Below, piece by piece: positions 48,103 to 60,200 of a stretch of 64,000 bases of DNA; the stretch's first letter is position 1; each line of letters opens with the position of its first letter. The notes beneath the pieces were generated by a model, which saw only the letters and a program-made list of their open reading frames with translations, was not told the DNA's origin and did no database searches. The translations under genes and the position numbers were made by a program. Source of the DNA: Amphiura filiformis. Taxonomy: Eukaryota > Echinodermata > Ophiuroidea > Amphilepidida > Amphiuridae. Where the stretch lies: NCBI RefSeq assembly GCF_039555335.1, contig NC_092637.1:6530038-6594037 (forward strand). The letters run 5' to 3'.

Positions 48103-48280
48103 TAAGGGGTGGTGCAATAATTATGTGTACCCCGGGTGGTGAATTCTCAAAATGGTCTGCCAAAAATCGCTTGACCCCCTTTCGACCTGCCAAAAATGCT
48201 TGCCCCCCTTTGGCCTGCCAAAAATCTTTCCCCTATAATTCACCACCCCGGGGTACACATAATTATTGCACTACCCCTAA
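48103..48280. mobile_element. MITE with 40-bp TIRs
   Basis: GGGGTGGTGCAATAATTATG and TACCCCGGGTGGTGAATT on the left are inverted at 48238-48277. Three CTGCCAAAAAT words lie between. It is stacked directly against the next MITE. Confidence 0.85.
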
Positions 48281-48461
48281 GTAGGCATGTTCATCGCCAC
48301 TTTTTCAATATCGCGATATTGCCAGCAAAATATATCGCGATAATCGATAATGGCGATAATGAGGGAAGTTAAATATCGTGGCCTGTCAAACTATTATCGT
48401 GATCGTGATAATGAAAATTTATCACGATAGACGATAATAACATGATCGTGAACATGCCTAC
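48281..48461. mobile_element. MITE with ATCGCGAT/ATCGTGAT-rich interior
   Basis: The ends GTAGGCATGTTCA and TGAACATGCCTAC are exact inverses. The interior holds many TATCGCGATA and ATCGTGATAA palindromes. The pair of MITEs 48103-48461 is bordered by CCTTTAAGG on both sides (48099-48107 and 48461-48469). Confidence 0.8.
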
Positions 48462-48478
48462 CTTTAAGGACAGAGCAT

Positions 48479-48696
48479 TAAGGTTCGTTCATACTACCAC
48501 CGCATTTGCGATGCGTTGCTTTGCGATGCCGATATATCGATTACTTTTGCCGCAACTCAACGCAACTCGTCGCATTTCCAGGTTAAAATGTATTTAACTT
48601 TATTGCGATATCGCAATGCAGCAGATGCGGTGCGACAACGCACCGCATCGCAAAGCAACGCATCGCAAATGCGGTGATAGTATGAACGGTCCTTTA
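48479..48696. mobile_element. MITE with 50-bp TIRs
   Basis: TAAGGTTCGTTCATACTACC and GCATTTGCGATGCGTTGCTT pair with AAGCAACGCATCGCAAATGC and GGTGATAGTATGAACGGTCC. Repeated GCGATGC/GCATCGC words fill the arms. Confidence 0.85.
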
Positions 48697-48779
48697 GGGT
48701 GCTACATACACAGGACATAAAATGGTTCTTCAAGCTTAAGGTTCTACAAAGAACTATTTTGGAATGTCACAACTTCCCA

Positions 48780-49231
48780 TGTCCCATGCTCATATTTCTC
48801 ATGCTATTGAGGCTAAGATTTAGCATATTCTTTAATATTCCAACAGAGCTGTCTCGCATATCTTAAGATTTAGCAAAGATTTCACGTTTTAACCCTTGTG
48901 GAGACCAAATTGTGACCGACAACCTTCCTGCTTATAACTCCAGAAGGGCAGAAGGTAAAAGTATACCTTTTCTCGATCCTTATAATGACAAATAGAATAA
49001 TTTCTAGAATAACTTTTTAAGAACATTGGAGCCATTATGAATTGTGACCTCTGTATTGACACGCCACATCTCAAGTATCAAAATGCTCAATGCTGACAGA
49101 CGGCCAGTAAACATACCGGCATTTTTGAAAGTGGTGGTCTTGAGAAGCAAAATCCATCAAAAACAGAACTATAGACACCAAATATAACCTTTCATGAACA
49201 AAAAAAACCCGATTCTACGGGCCCCTATCTA
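48780..49231. other. No recognised feature
   Basis: Unassigned sequence between the MITE cluster and the minisatellite. Confidence 0.35.
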
Positions 49232-49510
49232 CTGTTGATACTGGTATTGATTAAGTAGTTATCTTCTACTGATATTGATGAAGTAGCTATCTACTGCTGA
49301 TATTGGTATTGATGAAGTACGGGTAGCTATACCTACCGATGATATTGGTATTGATGAAGTAGCTATCTACTGCTGATATTGGTATTGATGAAGTAGCTAT
49401 CTACTGATGATATTGGTATTGATGAAATAGCTATCTACTGCTGTGATATTGGTATTGATGGAGTAGCTATCTACTGATGATATTGGTATTAATGAAGTAG
49501 ATGATATTGA
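49232..49510. repeat. Minisatellite, ~34-bp unit
   Basis: GAAGTAGCTATCTACTG plus CTGATATTGGTATTGAT is repeated about eight times, with one expanded unit near 49317-49345. Confidence 0.9.
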
Positions 49511-50279
49511 TATTTAGGGTAATTTTTGCCGCCAGAAAAGAAACGTCCGACAGTCCAGCCCTACTTAGACTATGCCATAGTCGAATTTCATTAAAAATAA
49601 TAATATGTTCTTATTAGTCATTATACTGATGTTTATTAGAATAAAATATTCAATAGTAAAATGGTCATAAAGAATTAAGAATATCAGATGATTAGTGACA
49701 ATAAAAGTAATTGAATGCAACTTTATCTTGCATAATTATAATGGCTCACTTTAATACTGAACAATTCTGATTTTGGAATCTACCAGTTTATTGATAGCGA
49801 ACCCCAAACACTTGGGAAGCTAACAAACAGAGGGAGTGCGGTGACTGAAAAGATCAGATGCAAATCAATATAAATCAGAGTTTTATGCTTAAATGTAATA
49901 GCCAGAGTATGCAAAATGGGCAAGTGGACTACTGGAAAGGTCTGTCCGCCCGTAGGGTTTTTTTTTCATCGCCTTAGTAACCGCATGCCGCACGCAGGAA
50001 CGTTACACTGTTCTTGTTACCCACTTTTCAGCCGACAACTCCAAGACCTACAAGACTGCATACTGAACAGACCTTCCTGTGGCGTAGCGTGGGTCATCAC
50101 ATTGGGGAGCACCGACCATGATTGAGGGGGGGCACCGGGTCTGATGGTGGGGGCATAATCCGTTTTTCAGCAATTTTCATATGGGATTTTTACAAATTTC
50201 AGATCAATGTTTCAGCCACTGTCATAAATCATAAACCATCGATGGTCTGTTTAAATTGACTGATTGAAATATTTCATTC

Positions 50280-51145
50280 TTTTACTTTTAAGGGCTTTGG
50301 TATGAATGTATTTTTGTGGGACATGAAGCACATCAGACATATCGAATTGCATTCTAAATACGAGGAATGTCCTTCTGATATCAAATAGTTTTGATTTTTT
50401 GCAATTTGTGCTATAATATAAATTTTTTTTATATAAAATAGTCCTCAAAGTCAACTTTCTGGGATGAAAAGCCGACGATCAATTAAAAATGTTGACCTTT
50501 CGAATTGAAGATTTTTCCTCCAAAAAAAAAAAAAAGTCTGGGGGGGAACTGAATATCTTCAATATGAAAGGCCAAAATTTTCAATTGATCATCGCCTTTT
50601 CATCCCAGCTGCATACACTTTAAAAAGCCTTAATGTACGATTTCTGTCAAATTTTGATTTTGTTATTCTTTATAAAAAATGTTGAAATAATATTAGTAAT
50701 AACTGACAGGAAGAGTTGCTGTCCATTTTAGGTTGAAATAACAAGGTAAAGTGAAAGAAATCCCACTGGTTATAGTGGCCATTTAACACACAGTTCTGTG
50801 GGAGGACATATTATCATAATTTTTAAATTATGATAATATGTCGAACTTTGCTCTGTTGACCTACAAAGACAACAAATTTGGCCAATTCCATTTAGCTGGA
50901 AGTTGGGACATGTGTAAACATTACAAATATGCAAAAAAAACAGGTTTGAAAAAAAAAAACCAATTTCATATTATAAGATCGTACATTACGGCTTTTAGTA
51001 CATATCATTAGATATCGCGAATTTCAAAAAATCTAAATTATTTGATATCAGGACATTGTTCGTATTCAGCATGAAATTCGGTGTCTCATGCTCTCATGTC
51101 CCACAAAAAAATACTCTCCAAACCTTCATACTCCACCCCTTAAAG
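50280..51145. mobile_element. Large foldback MITE
   Basis: Left: TTTTTGTGGGACATGAAGCA, TTCTAAATACGAGGAATGTC and CTTCTGATATCAAATA. Right, inverted: TTATTTGATATCAGGACATT, CGTATTCAGCATG and TCATGTCCCACAAAAAAATA. Halves of this family occur at 26036 and 28219. Confidence 0.8.
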
Positions 51146-51374
51146 ATTGAATTATAACTCCTTTTGACTGATTAAATTTTGACAATTCATATCGTTCGTC
51201 TTAATATTTAGTCAAACGATTTATCCATAAATGCAATTAGCAAAATATTGAAATCTTTTATAATGAATATTCAATACATATTTTTATCAAGGTTAAAAAT
51301 AAACCGGCTACAGTGCCTACTATTAGCCCACAGACTGGTAGCAAAGCTCTTACTTTCACCCTTAATTTTTATTA

Positions 51375-51745
51375 AGATTAGGCCATCTTTTAAATTAAAA
51401 TTCAATCCTGTCTCAAAAGCTTGTGAGAAATTGAAAACCTAATGCAAAATTTATTTTGTTATTGTATTTTTTTTATATTTATGTGTCAGTTTAGAATTTC
51501 GGACAAGAATTTTGTGCTAAAATGTTGCGAATAGTAAACAAATAAAGTCACTGCTACAAACTATTATTCTTTTCTTTTATTGTTTTCATGTCCAAAATTT
51601 GCAAAAAAATCTGACACTTTTATTTTAACAAGGCATAAAAAATTAATTTCTTTATTTTTAAAGAGGATTACTTGCACGATTTTACTAACGCGTGTGGCAG
51701 CTTTGAGACGCAGGATTTAATTAAGAAGATGACCTTACTATTCAT
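51375..51745. mobile_element. Probable MITE related to 38240-38490
   Basis: GGCCATCTTTTAAATTAAA and AATCCTGTCTCAAAAGCT at the left, against AGCTTTGAGACGCAGGATTT and AATTAAGAAGATGACC at the right. The GTCTCAAAGCT core is shared with the 38240 and 47591 elements. Confidence 0.65.
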
Positions 51746-52028
51746 TTTTTCTCAAGATCTGTCCAAATGACTCGGAAGTAAAAACACTAAAAGACATAAT
51801 TAAATTTCAGCAACACAAATTTATTGGATTATGTAATCATAAGTTATATATAGAAACACATCAAACTAAAACTGTTTCTCTGTAATTTAACAGAAAAGGT
51901 TTACTTTTTGATGGAAATTGGGGTAACATATGCGGGAACATAAGATTTCTTTCACAGAACTGTTCGTAACTTTTTCTTTCAATGTACAAGCCATCAATAT
52001 TACAAATTGTGAAACAATATAGCTTGTA

Positions 52029-52302
52029 GCCACAGCAGCTGAAGGGAGTATCCCATTATGCTTTGCGGTACCATAACAGAACTGTTTGTGCCATAGAAAA
52101 TGTACGCAAAATCCCACACTTCAACTTTCAATTACTCCCTTAAATCAGGGAAGTTTGAAAAATATCACCCATAGAGTATTGTGAATCTATCAATAGCTCT
52201 CAATATCTAAGCGGCTCTTGTTTAAATTTTGTACACATTTGCTATGGAGCATGTAGATATACTGCAATGCATGATGGGATACTCCTTTGAGCAGCTGTGG
52301 CT
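52029..52302. mobile_element. Foldback MITE
   Basis: CCACAGCAGCTGAAGGGAGT and ATCCCATTATGC pair with GCATGATGGGATACTCCTTT and GAGCAGCTGTGG. Inner pairing continues as GCCATAG...AAATGTAC against GTACACATTTGCTATGG. Confidence 0.7.
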
Positions 52303-52439
52303 TGTAGCCAAAAAGTTCTTGTCCTAGGAAAATGAGACTTATTAACCATCACAGATTCAAAAAGCGTAAAGAGTCCCATCTTTCTTTGGATCAATTTTGC
52401 TGGAGACGGGCTCCTGGCAGAAATATACATACTACAGTA

Positions 52440-52625
52440 GTTAGGGTTGCAGTAGTCTACATCAAAACAACATACACACCCCCTGTGGAAGACATGACCT
52501 TAATCTTTCACCAGTGTGTGTGAATTTCAAATGTTACCAGAATGGGTGACTCTCATGATTTCTGTATATTTCTGCAGAGGGGGTATACCTGTCAAATGTA
52601 ACAGCTCATTCTATTGGTGTTGCTA
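52440..52625. mobile_element. MITE, CCCCTGTGGAAGA family
   Basis: Contains ACACCCCCTGTGGAAGACAT, GTGAATTTCAAATGTTACC and GAGGGGGTATACCTGTCAAA. It is a diverged relative of 53097-53310, 55354-55565 and the split element at 30391-34236. Confidence 0.65.
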
Positions 52626-53096
52626 AATATTGACACAACTGTTGATTTCTAAATTTGTTGCACTTCATTATAATAATACATTTTGTACCACAGAATTCAA
52701 ATTGGAGAAACCCCGGCCCCACTGGCTACGCCAATGACTGTAGACCAGAGTCCCAAGTTTTCCCAGTCAAATTCTGTGATTAGTACACTATCAAACATGC
52801 ATTTCCTATTGCAATACAATGCCACATCAGCAAGGCTGGTGGATAGTCTAGTATTTACATGTAGATACCACACAATTCAAGTAAAACAATGTCCATTGTT
52901 ATAGATCAGGGAGGATAGTGGGGAGAGGGTGTCTTTGACCACCAGAAAGTTGCTAATCAGATATGCCAGTCAGTGTTGTCAACAAATCCCCAAAAATGTA
53001 CTTTGCCTATACATTTTGTACAGGATCATCCAAGTAATATTTTCTGAAATCATGAAATTTCCTGAAGACTGGCAACACTGCTAATTCACTGCAGAG

Positions 53097-53310
53097 CCAC
53101 TCAATTCTTGCAATTCACTATTCCAGTTCAAATACATACCTCTACGGAAGACACAATGTTAATCTTCCACACAGGAAGTGTGAATTTTAAATGGGGTTAC
53201 CCTTGACTCCATTTGAAATCTACATCCCCTGTGTGGGAGATTAAGGTCATGTTTTCCATATGGCCATTAGGGGGTGTATGAATTTCAACTGGAACAGCCC
53301 AACTGAAGTG
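53097..53310. mobile_element. MITE, CCCCTGTGGAAGA family
   Basis: Contains GGAAGACACAATGTTAATCT, CATTTGAAATCTACATCCCC and GGGGTGTATGAATTTCAACT in the family order. Confidence 0.7.
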
Positions 53311-53789
53311 TGTAAATGCTGAATTCTCTCTGCATTTGCTGCATGTCTGTCTTTCTCTCTGCATTCTTAGGCTATCCACCAACCCTGCTATATTACATGT
53401 ATGTTATGACGGCAAAACACAAACAAATTATACCACCCACCTTGTTCATTATTAGTTTCCTACACTGTGGGTTAAATCAGACTTCTTTAAATGCTTCTTA
53501 CTGCTTTTAATGTATTTATTTTTGACATGCAACTTACAGGATCATTCTCTGGGATATCACAAACATTATTATCGGTTCCAACTCCAGTGACACCTCATGC
53601 ATATTGTCCTGGGTAGGATTAGGCATATCTTTACTGGAAGGGCATGACAACTAGCACTGCAGACCTATTACATTGATTTTTTAAAAGTAAAATACCAATT
53701 ACAATACATCCAAAGGTCCATGGGAATTAATGAGGTATCACCAGAGCTGGAATAAAAAATAACAACTATCATTTCATTTTTTACTTAGC

Positions 53790-53933
53790 TATAGTGTGTC
53801 ATCTCAAGTTGAGAGTAACGCCATGCTGGATTTTACAGGTGCATGGATAATCCCACGACGCAACTGTGTGAACACACTATCTGACACTGCAAAATCCAAC
53901 ATGGCATTACTCTCAACTTGACGACACACTATA
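53790..53933. mobile_element. 144-bp MITE, possibly Tc1/mariner type
   Basis: TATAGTGTGTC and CAAGTTGAGAGTAACGCCAT on the left pair with ATGGCATTACTCTCAACTTG and GACACACTATA. The terminal TA could be the target duplication. Confidence 0.8.
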
Positions 53934-54135
53934 GATAAACCGGGATGCGACAACCAGAACACGGCAAAATGTTTTCTCCAGTAATTATCAATCAATTTCA
54001 AAACCGGTTGTAAATTTAAATATTAATTAAATCCAGTTTGACTACACAGTCAGTCGAAATACTAGATAATATTGTCTCATTCTCTGTACAAAGTTCAGTT
54101 GAATGCATAATATAATGTGTAGTAAGGTGAACTTG

Positions 54136-54213
54136 TTATCGGGTATTCCATTCTCTTCTCTCTGAATTTTCTTGCTGCACCTGATCTATGTATGGTTGAA
54201 GGTATGTCCTTTC
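54136..54213 (-). CDS. UQCRB: UQCRB exon 4 (C-terminus and stop)
   Basis: 25 codons plus TAA, following the acceptor TGTATTACAG. It encodes ERTYLQPYIDQVQQENSERR and a short REWNTR-like end, matching the family's YLEPYLKEV...EREEW tail. The polyadenylation signal was not settled; a minus-strand AATAAA lies near 53515. Confidence 0.92.
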   Translation of the reverse strand, partial: ERTYLQPYIDQVQQENSERREWNTR

Positions 54214-57200
54214 CTGTAATACACAAAGAATCAAAGGGCAAACATTATTGTACTGTAAAGTCCGATCCTATAAAAACTGAAATCTGAGCCAGGTTTTTAC
54301 AAGTTTGGCGGTGAAAATTTCGGTCCGCCATGGAGTTGGATTTTGTTCAACTTTATAGCATTGCGCTGCGATATCGCAGCCCTGCACGCTTGTCATTGGC
54401 TGCTGGAAAATCAAGGTTGGCAAAATGACCTTAAAAGGATATGCAGACCCCACATGCTTTTAAAACATTTATTGTATTTATTTGATATGGAAATAAATGA
54501 TGAATGAATGAATGAATGACATTGCAACATCGCGTGCTGAAATTAAAATATACATTTTAATTTCATTGCGAGTTGCTGTGATGTTTTAAAAGCATCATAT
54601 CGTCCTGCAATGTGGAGTAAGAATCGGAATTGATCATGGCAATTTTATTATTATGCAAGGTAAATGTACCCTTTTTTTTCATTTACAGCCCATGCTCCTA
54701 TAAGAGCATGGGGGAGGGAGCACTCAAGTTTCAGTGTACACATGGGTGACCATTCAGAGAATGAACACGAAAAGCGTGAATTCCAGGGTCAAGAAATCTG
54801 ACACAACATTCTTTTTTTACCATTCTTATCAAAAGAACTTGGAAGATATTTGTCTCGGTCCCAGCTGGTTTGTGTTCCTCCATCACTAAACAAACCGTTT
54901 GGCGACAACCCCGAAATGACGATCGCTGATTGGTTAATGAATTTCCAAATAAAACTGTTTTTAATTGGCTATAGGACGTGACTTGTGTAAGTGACCTGAA
55001 GTTACACTAAACATCATAGGCCCTCCACTATTCGTAGATACCGCAAATGCAAAATGTACGCTAGCTTACCAGCCACTGAGGCGCCGATCGTCTGATATCG
55101 CCTTTCATATACGCGACTCGCAGCGCGTACTCACGCACATTGTGTTGATTTATGTAACCGCATAGCTGTCCATCAACTGCTGCATGCGCTGAAGCCCAGC
55201 GTTGATTGACAGCAAAATTTAATGCCAGTATTTTGGGAGTTGATGTTCAGCCAATCAGAACAGACGTACTATGAGCTTGTCGCCAGACGGTTTGTTTAGT
55301 GACGAAGGAGCACAAATCGGCTGGGACCGAGACTAGGAAGACATCACTCATTGGGCTAATCCATTTAAAGTCCACACAACCCTGTACAGAGGGAGTATGA
55401 ATTTCAAATGGAATTATCACTACTCTATTTGAAACTCTCCCTGTGGAAGATTCAGGTTGAATCTTTCTCAGAGGGTGTATGAAATTCAAATAGAGCTGCC
55501 TGATGTGTTCTTACCATTTGAAAATCATACTCCCCCTTCCACAGGGGATTTACAATGGAATAGCCTATTCACTGTTACCTCTTCAAATTTTGTCCACTGC
55601 TCCTGGGGCAATACCCGGTGCTTCAGCGACAAATCTAGCGCCCTCCTTATTCGAAAAACTCGGGCATTTTGCTCATCCTCTGGCAGTCTTTTGATTGCCT
55701 CTTCAACGACTGGTGTCACTCTAAATGTGTCCTCATAATATAGACCTAAAACGGATTAAAAGAAAATAAAACAATGGAAAGTCAGAAATTGTTCTACACC
55801 AGAAGAGTTTAAGCACCAGCCCTCGAATTAACCCACGGCACCCATGGCATTTTGCCGTGGGTGCCCATCCCCATTGCCGTAATGCCCTCAAAATATGTCC
55901 TTTACCCAAGGCAGTCACTTGCCGTGCCCTCTAATGAAGTTGCCGTCGGTGCCCCAGCCCTGCCCCTTCATTATAAAATCATGTTCGTGCATATTTTCTT
56001 CACTTTTGAGAAATTGCCTTGGTGCCCTTCTCAAATTTTCAACAGATGCCATGATGCCCTCTTGAAATATTACAAACCGTGCTGCCTTGCCTTTTCAGTG
56101 AAAATCCAAGGCAATTTTCAACTTGCCCTAAAAAAGTTGCTGTGCCCCTTCAGATCCTTAATTCAAGGGCTGTTAAGGGGGTACTACACCCCTGGCCAAT
56201 TTTGTGCCTATTTTTGCACTTTTCTCAAAAATTATAGCGCATTGGTGACAGGTAAGATATGTATATTATAGGGGCAAAGACTACAACTACTGCACTGAAA
56301 ATTCAGCAACTCAAGGCAAGTAGTTATTGATTTATTGATCAAATATTGGTTTTCCTCATTTTTGACTGTAACTCCACAACTGTTGTCTGTGCTGAAATAA
56401 AATTTCCAGTGCAGTAGTTGTAGTCCTTGCCCCAATAATATACATAGCTTACTTGTCACCAATGCACTATAATTTTTGAGAAAAATGCAAAAATAGGCAA
56501 AAAATTGGGCAGGGGTGTAGTACCCCCATAAGAATGGTCTTAACCCTGGAATTATGGAAACTTTAGGGCTTCATAACTGCTAAATTATTAGTCTAAAGAA
56601 TATAAAAGTATACATTTTAGATTGGAAATGACTTGCTGAATTCATCTGTGAGGTCAATTTGGGCCAAAATGCTCATTTGGGAGAAAATCCCAAAAAGCGG
56701 GTTTTTGGCCCAAATTTTAGTCAGCGTAACAAAAAAAATTGTTTGGCCAAAAAAATTTTTATTAATTTTAAAACTAGATGAAAATATCTAGGACCGTTTT
56801 TTCATTTTTTGAATTTTGACCAACTTCACCAAAAATATTTGAAATTTGGTAAAATCATGCTTTTTATGATTTTTTGAAAATTTTGCATTTTTGACCATTT
56901 TTGGTGCAAATTTCTCAAAGTTGGTCAAAATTCAAAAAATAAAAAACGGTCCTAGATATTTTTATCTAGTTTTTAAAATTAATAAAAAAAATTTTTGGCC
57001 AAACAATTTTTTTGTTACGCTGCACTAAAATTTGGGGCCAAAAAACCTGCTTTTTGGGATTTTCTCCAAAATGAGCATTTTGGCCCAAATTGACCTCACA
57101 GATGAATTCATCAAGTCATTTCCATTCTAAAAATGTATACTTTTATATTGTTTAGACTAATAATTTAGCAGTTATGAGGCCCGAAAGTTTTCATAATTCC

Positions 57201-60200
57201 AGGGTTCAGACCAACCTTAAGCACCAAAAATTACCCTGTTCTATGGGCCCAACCTTCCCAGATGTTGCATTTTGGGAATTTTTTGCCATTTTTGGTTTGA
57301 TTTTAAATGAAATTTCTTTCGGTAATTTTTTCCAGAAAAAAAAATCCAGCCCTACGGACCTTACTTGACAAGTATGTCTGCCTGTAGAACAAGTTTTTCA
57401 TCACCTTATCCAGGATTTGAAAGTTGTCTAGGCTGACCAAGAGAGGGAGAGGGGAAGTGAGTGGGACCTTGATTAGTAATATCAACAAATGCAATATTTT
57501 TTGTGTGATTCTGTCAACAGTAGACTCAGTAGCAATAAAAACTGTTAAAAGTGGGCGTTTTCGAAATTTATTTTCACACTTTTCTCAAGGCACAAATATG
57601 TATACATCCCTTTTGTATAGGTCAATGTAAAGAATCGGGAATTAAATAGTGAAAAATTAATCACACACAAATTTTCACTTAAATTAACATGGGTTGATGC
57701 TGACAAAAAGTACCTCAATGAATACTAGAACATCCAGATCTTGCAAAAATGTATTTCTTGACTATCAACGCATGCTTAGCCAGTGTGTTCTCAACATGAA
57801 AAGAACAGGAACCTGTACAAAGTCAAGGAATGTCATTTGCTGTAATGAGATGAGCAATGTTGCAAAGGATTCTGGGAAGGGTGAGATATCTTCTCTAGCT
57901 ATTTATGGTTCAAATCTCAACGAGTCCTCATGATACGTGTAACTCACCATATCTGTTATAGCGGCAGGCATTGAAGTACCACTTGCGTACCCCGGTCGGG
58001 AGCGCCTTAGCGAAACCTGTAACATAAAAATGAATAAACACCAATTACATACAGTCAGCGAAGATAACAAAGTACATGTAAAGGCTTTCATTCAAGCTCT
58101 TTTTAAATACCAGAAGATAATATTTTTTTACTTCTGTGGTCTGTGCTGTGCATCAACATAAACAACTAGGCTGTTAGTGTCAGATCCCCCTTTTGCCTGT
58201 TCGCCCTAGTGCAATGAGCCTTGCTTGGTGCATCGATGGCATTGCGCCTTGATTAGTGATCGATCGCTTATCGATGTATCAGGCCTTCGGTGATTGCCTA
58301 GATTTCAGCCAAGATGCCGGAGGTCAAACGAGTTTTTAACCTTCAAATAGCTTCATATAGAGTAATGTTATGGTGACATTAAAGATGTTTATGGAACCAG
58401 AAGCGTGTATTCTCAAGATTTCCTGGTCGTTGCTGAGTGAGTTTATGATTTAGGAAGGTTTGAACTCTTGAAGTTCGCCATGAAATAGAAAAGCTTAGAA
58501 ACCTATCTGATAGGAGAGTGATTTGTAGCTCTCCTTAGTTGACCATTCTCTCCTTACATTCTATTGTAAATGCTCTAAGCTAAAAAAAAAACAGCTCTCC
58601 TTGAAGGCTCCAAGCGTTATTTAATGCTCTCCTGCAAAGACAGTCCCTGGCCTGAACATCACTTAGTTGATCGAGAAATCTATCTAATCCATATTCCATG
58701 ACATGATGCTTACTGTGTGTATAGGGATACAGCATGGAACTTGAACTTCAGTGACCAAACTTTCATTCTTTGTGAAGTTTAATGTTACCGGAATTTATTT
58801 TAACGACTTTTATCTACCTCCCACGTACAGGTTAACAGACTAACCATGCTATAAATGCTTTTTCATGTACTATACCAGTTGTGATCGGCATTGTTTACTT
58901 TCAAATTTCCATTGCTTTGCCTAGCAATGCATGATAGTCACTTAAGTCACTGCTGGAGTCATGCTTCCAAGATTCCGACGTAATTTGAGAGAGCTCCAAG
59001 CTATCCTCATATATCCATCATCGGTTATCAGTGGCCTGGATTGAGGATAGACTTCTCAATCTATTAGTATTTTGGCGATCCTGACATTTAGACCACACAA
59101 GCTTATAAGAACTAAATTTTAACTTAGAGCATCAAAGTTTAGTTTTGCATCATGGTTAAAAAGTTGCCAAACACTTTGGAGTGAAGGTTTATTGTATTGG
59201 AAGAAGGGCAGGGCTTTGATGAGGGGCATTTTGGGGTAAATAACTAGATCAGAACTACATTAATCAAATCCATGGGTTCCTACAGTCGATGACACACATT
59301 CGATGGATGTAGGTCAGAACAACTTTTTGAAAACTAAGTGAAAATGGCCATTTTTTTCTAGGAAGTTTTTGTCTCGAAAAATAATTGTAAAATATCATTT
59401 ACGCATGAAAAGTACCTTTATAAAATAAGCATCACTTGAAGAAAGTTGCAGAAAATTTGATAAATATGGGAATTTTCTCAGAAAATTACATCACATTTTT
59501 TGAGAATTCGCCATCTTGAATAATATGCAGAATTGCGTCACGCACTAAAAAGATGTCAAACACACTTGAAAATGCCTGATTCCTTGGCATAAATTATCGT
59601 CAAATCTCACATACATCATGCGTTTGTGCTACGTGAAAGCTTTGGCCCTGGTATCACTTGTTTTGCATCAAGCTCTTTTACATCAAAAATAGCTATAAAA
59701 ACATGAATATTGGAACAAAAAAGCTTGTCTGATACAATAACTCTAAAAGGTATGTTTGTACCTGTACTGTAGTTGAACTTGAAAACAAGTTTAACCTTGT
59801 TGAGAAAGTTTTAATTTAAAATGAGCAATTTTTAGGTATACCAGGTGAATTTAAATTTGCCACCAAACTGCATCATTGAGTAAAGAAAGCCAAAACTGTT
59901 AACCTTTTTGTCATAGCACTTTCCGTGGCAAAGTTACATCTTTTCAAAGATCGACTTTCATCAAAAAGATTCTGCTAGCAAAATTCCCCAAAACAGCATT
60001 ACGGGGGTGTTTCTAGATCTTATTCTTAGTCTCATGATGATAGCTTTTTTTAATGGAACTGCTATCAAAATCCCTGAAGACTAAAATTCCATGTGTGAGT
60101 GTCTCATCAGTTATCACCATAAAAAATCATATATTTGGGTCAAGTGAAGTATAGAAAACATTTACGTAGGTTTCCTTGACCGACCTGTTCCTGAAAAAAA

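Noticed and set aside
55525-55719. Minus-strand ORF starting MTPVVEEAIK as a complete gene
   Set aside because: The apparent Met is not the start. The exon extends to an acceptor at 55745, and the frame continues past the GTAACA donor into the MITE.
57903-58091. Minus-strand 62-codon ORF over UQCRB exon 2
   Set aside because: It reads a different frame from the exon; only the spliced frame matches the UQCRB family.
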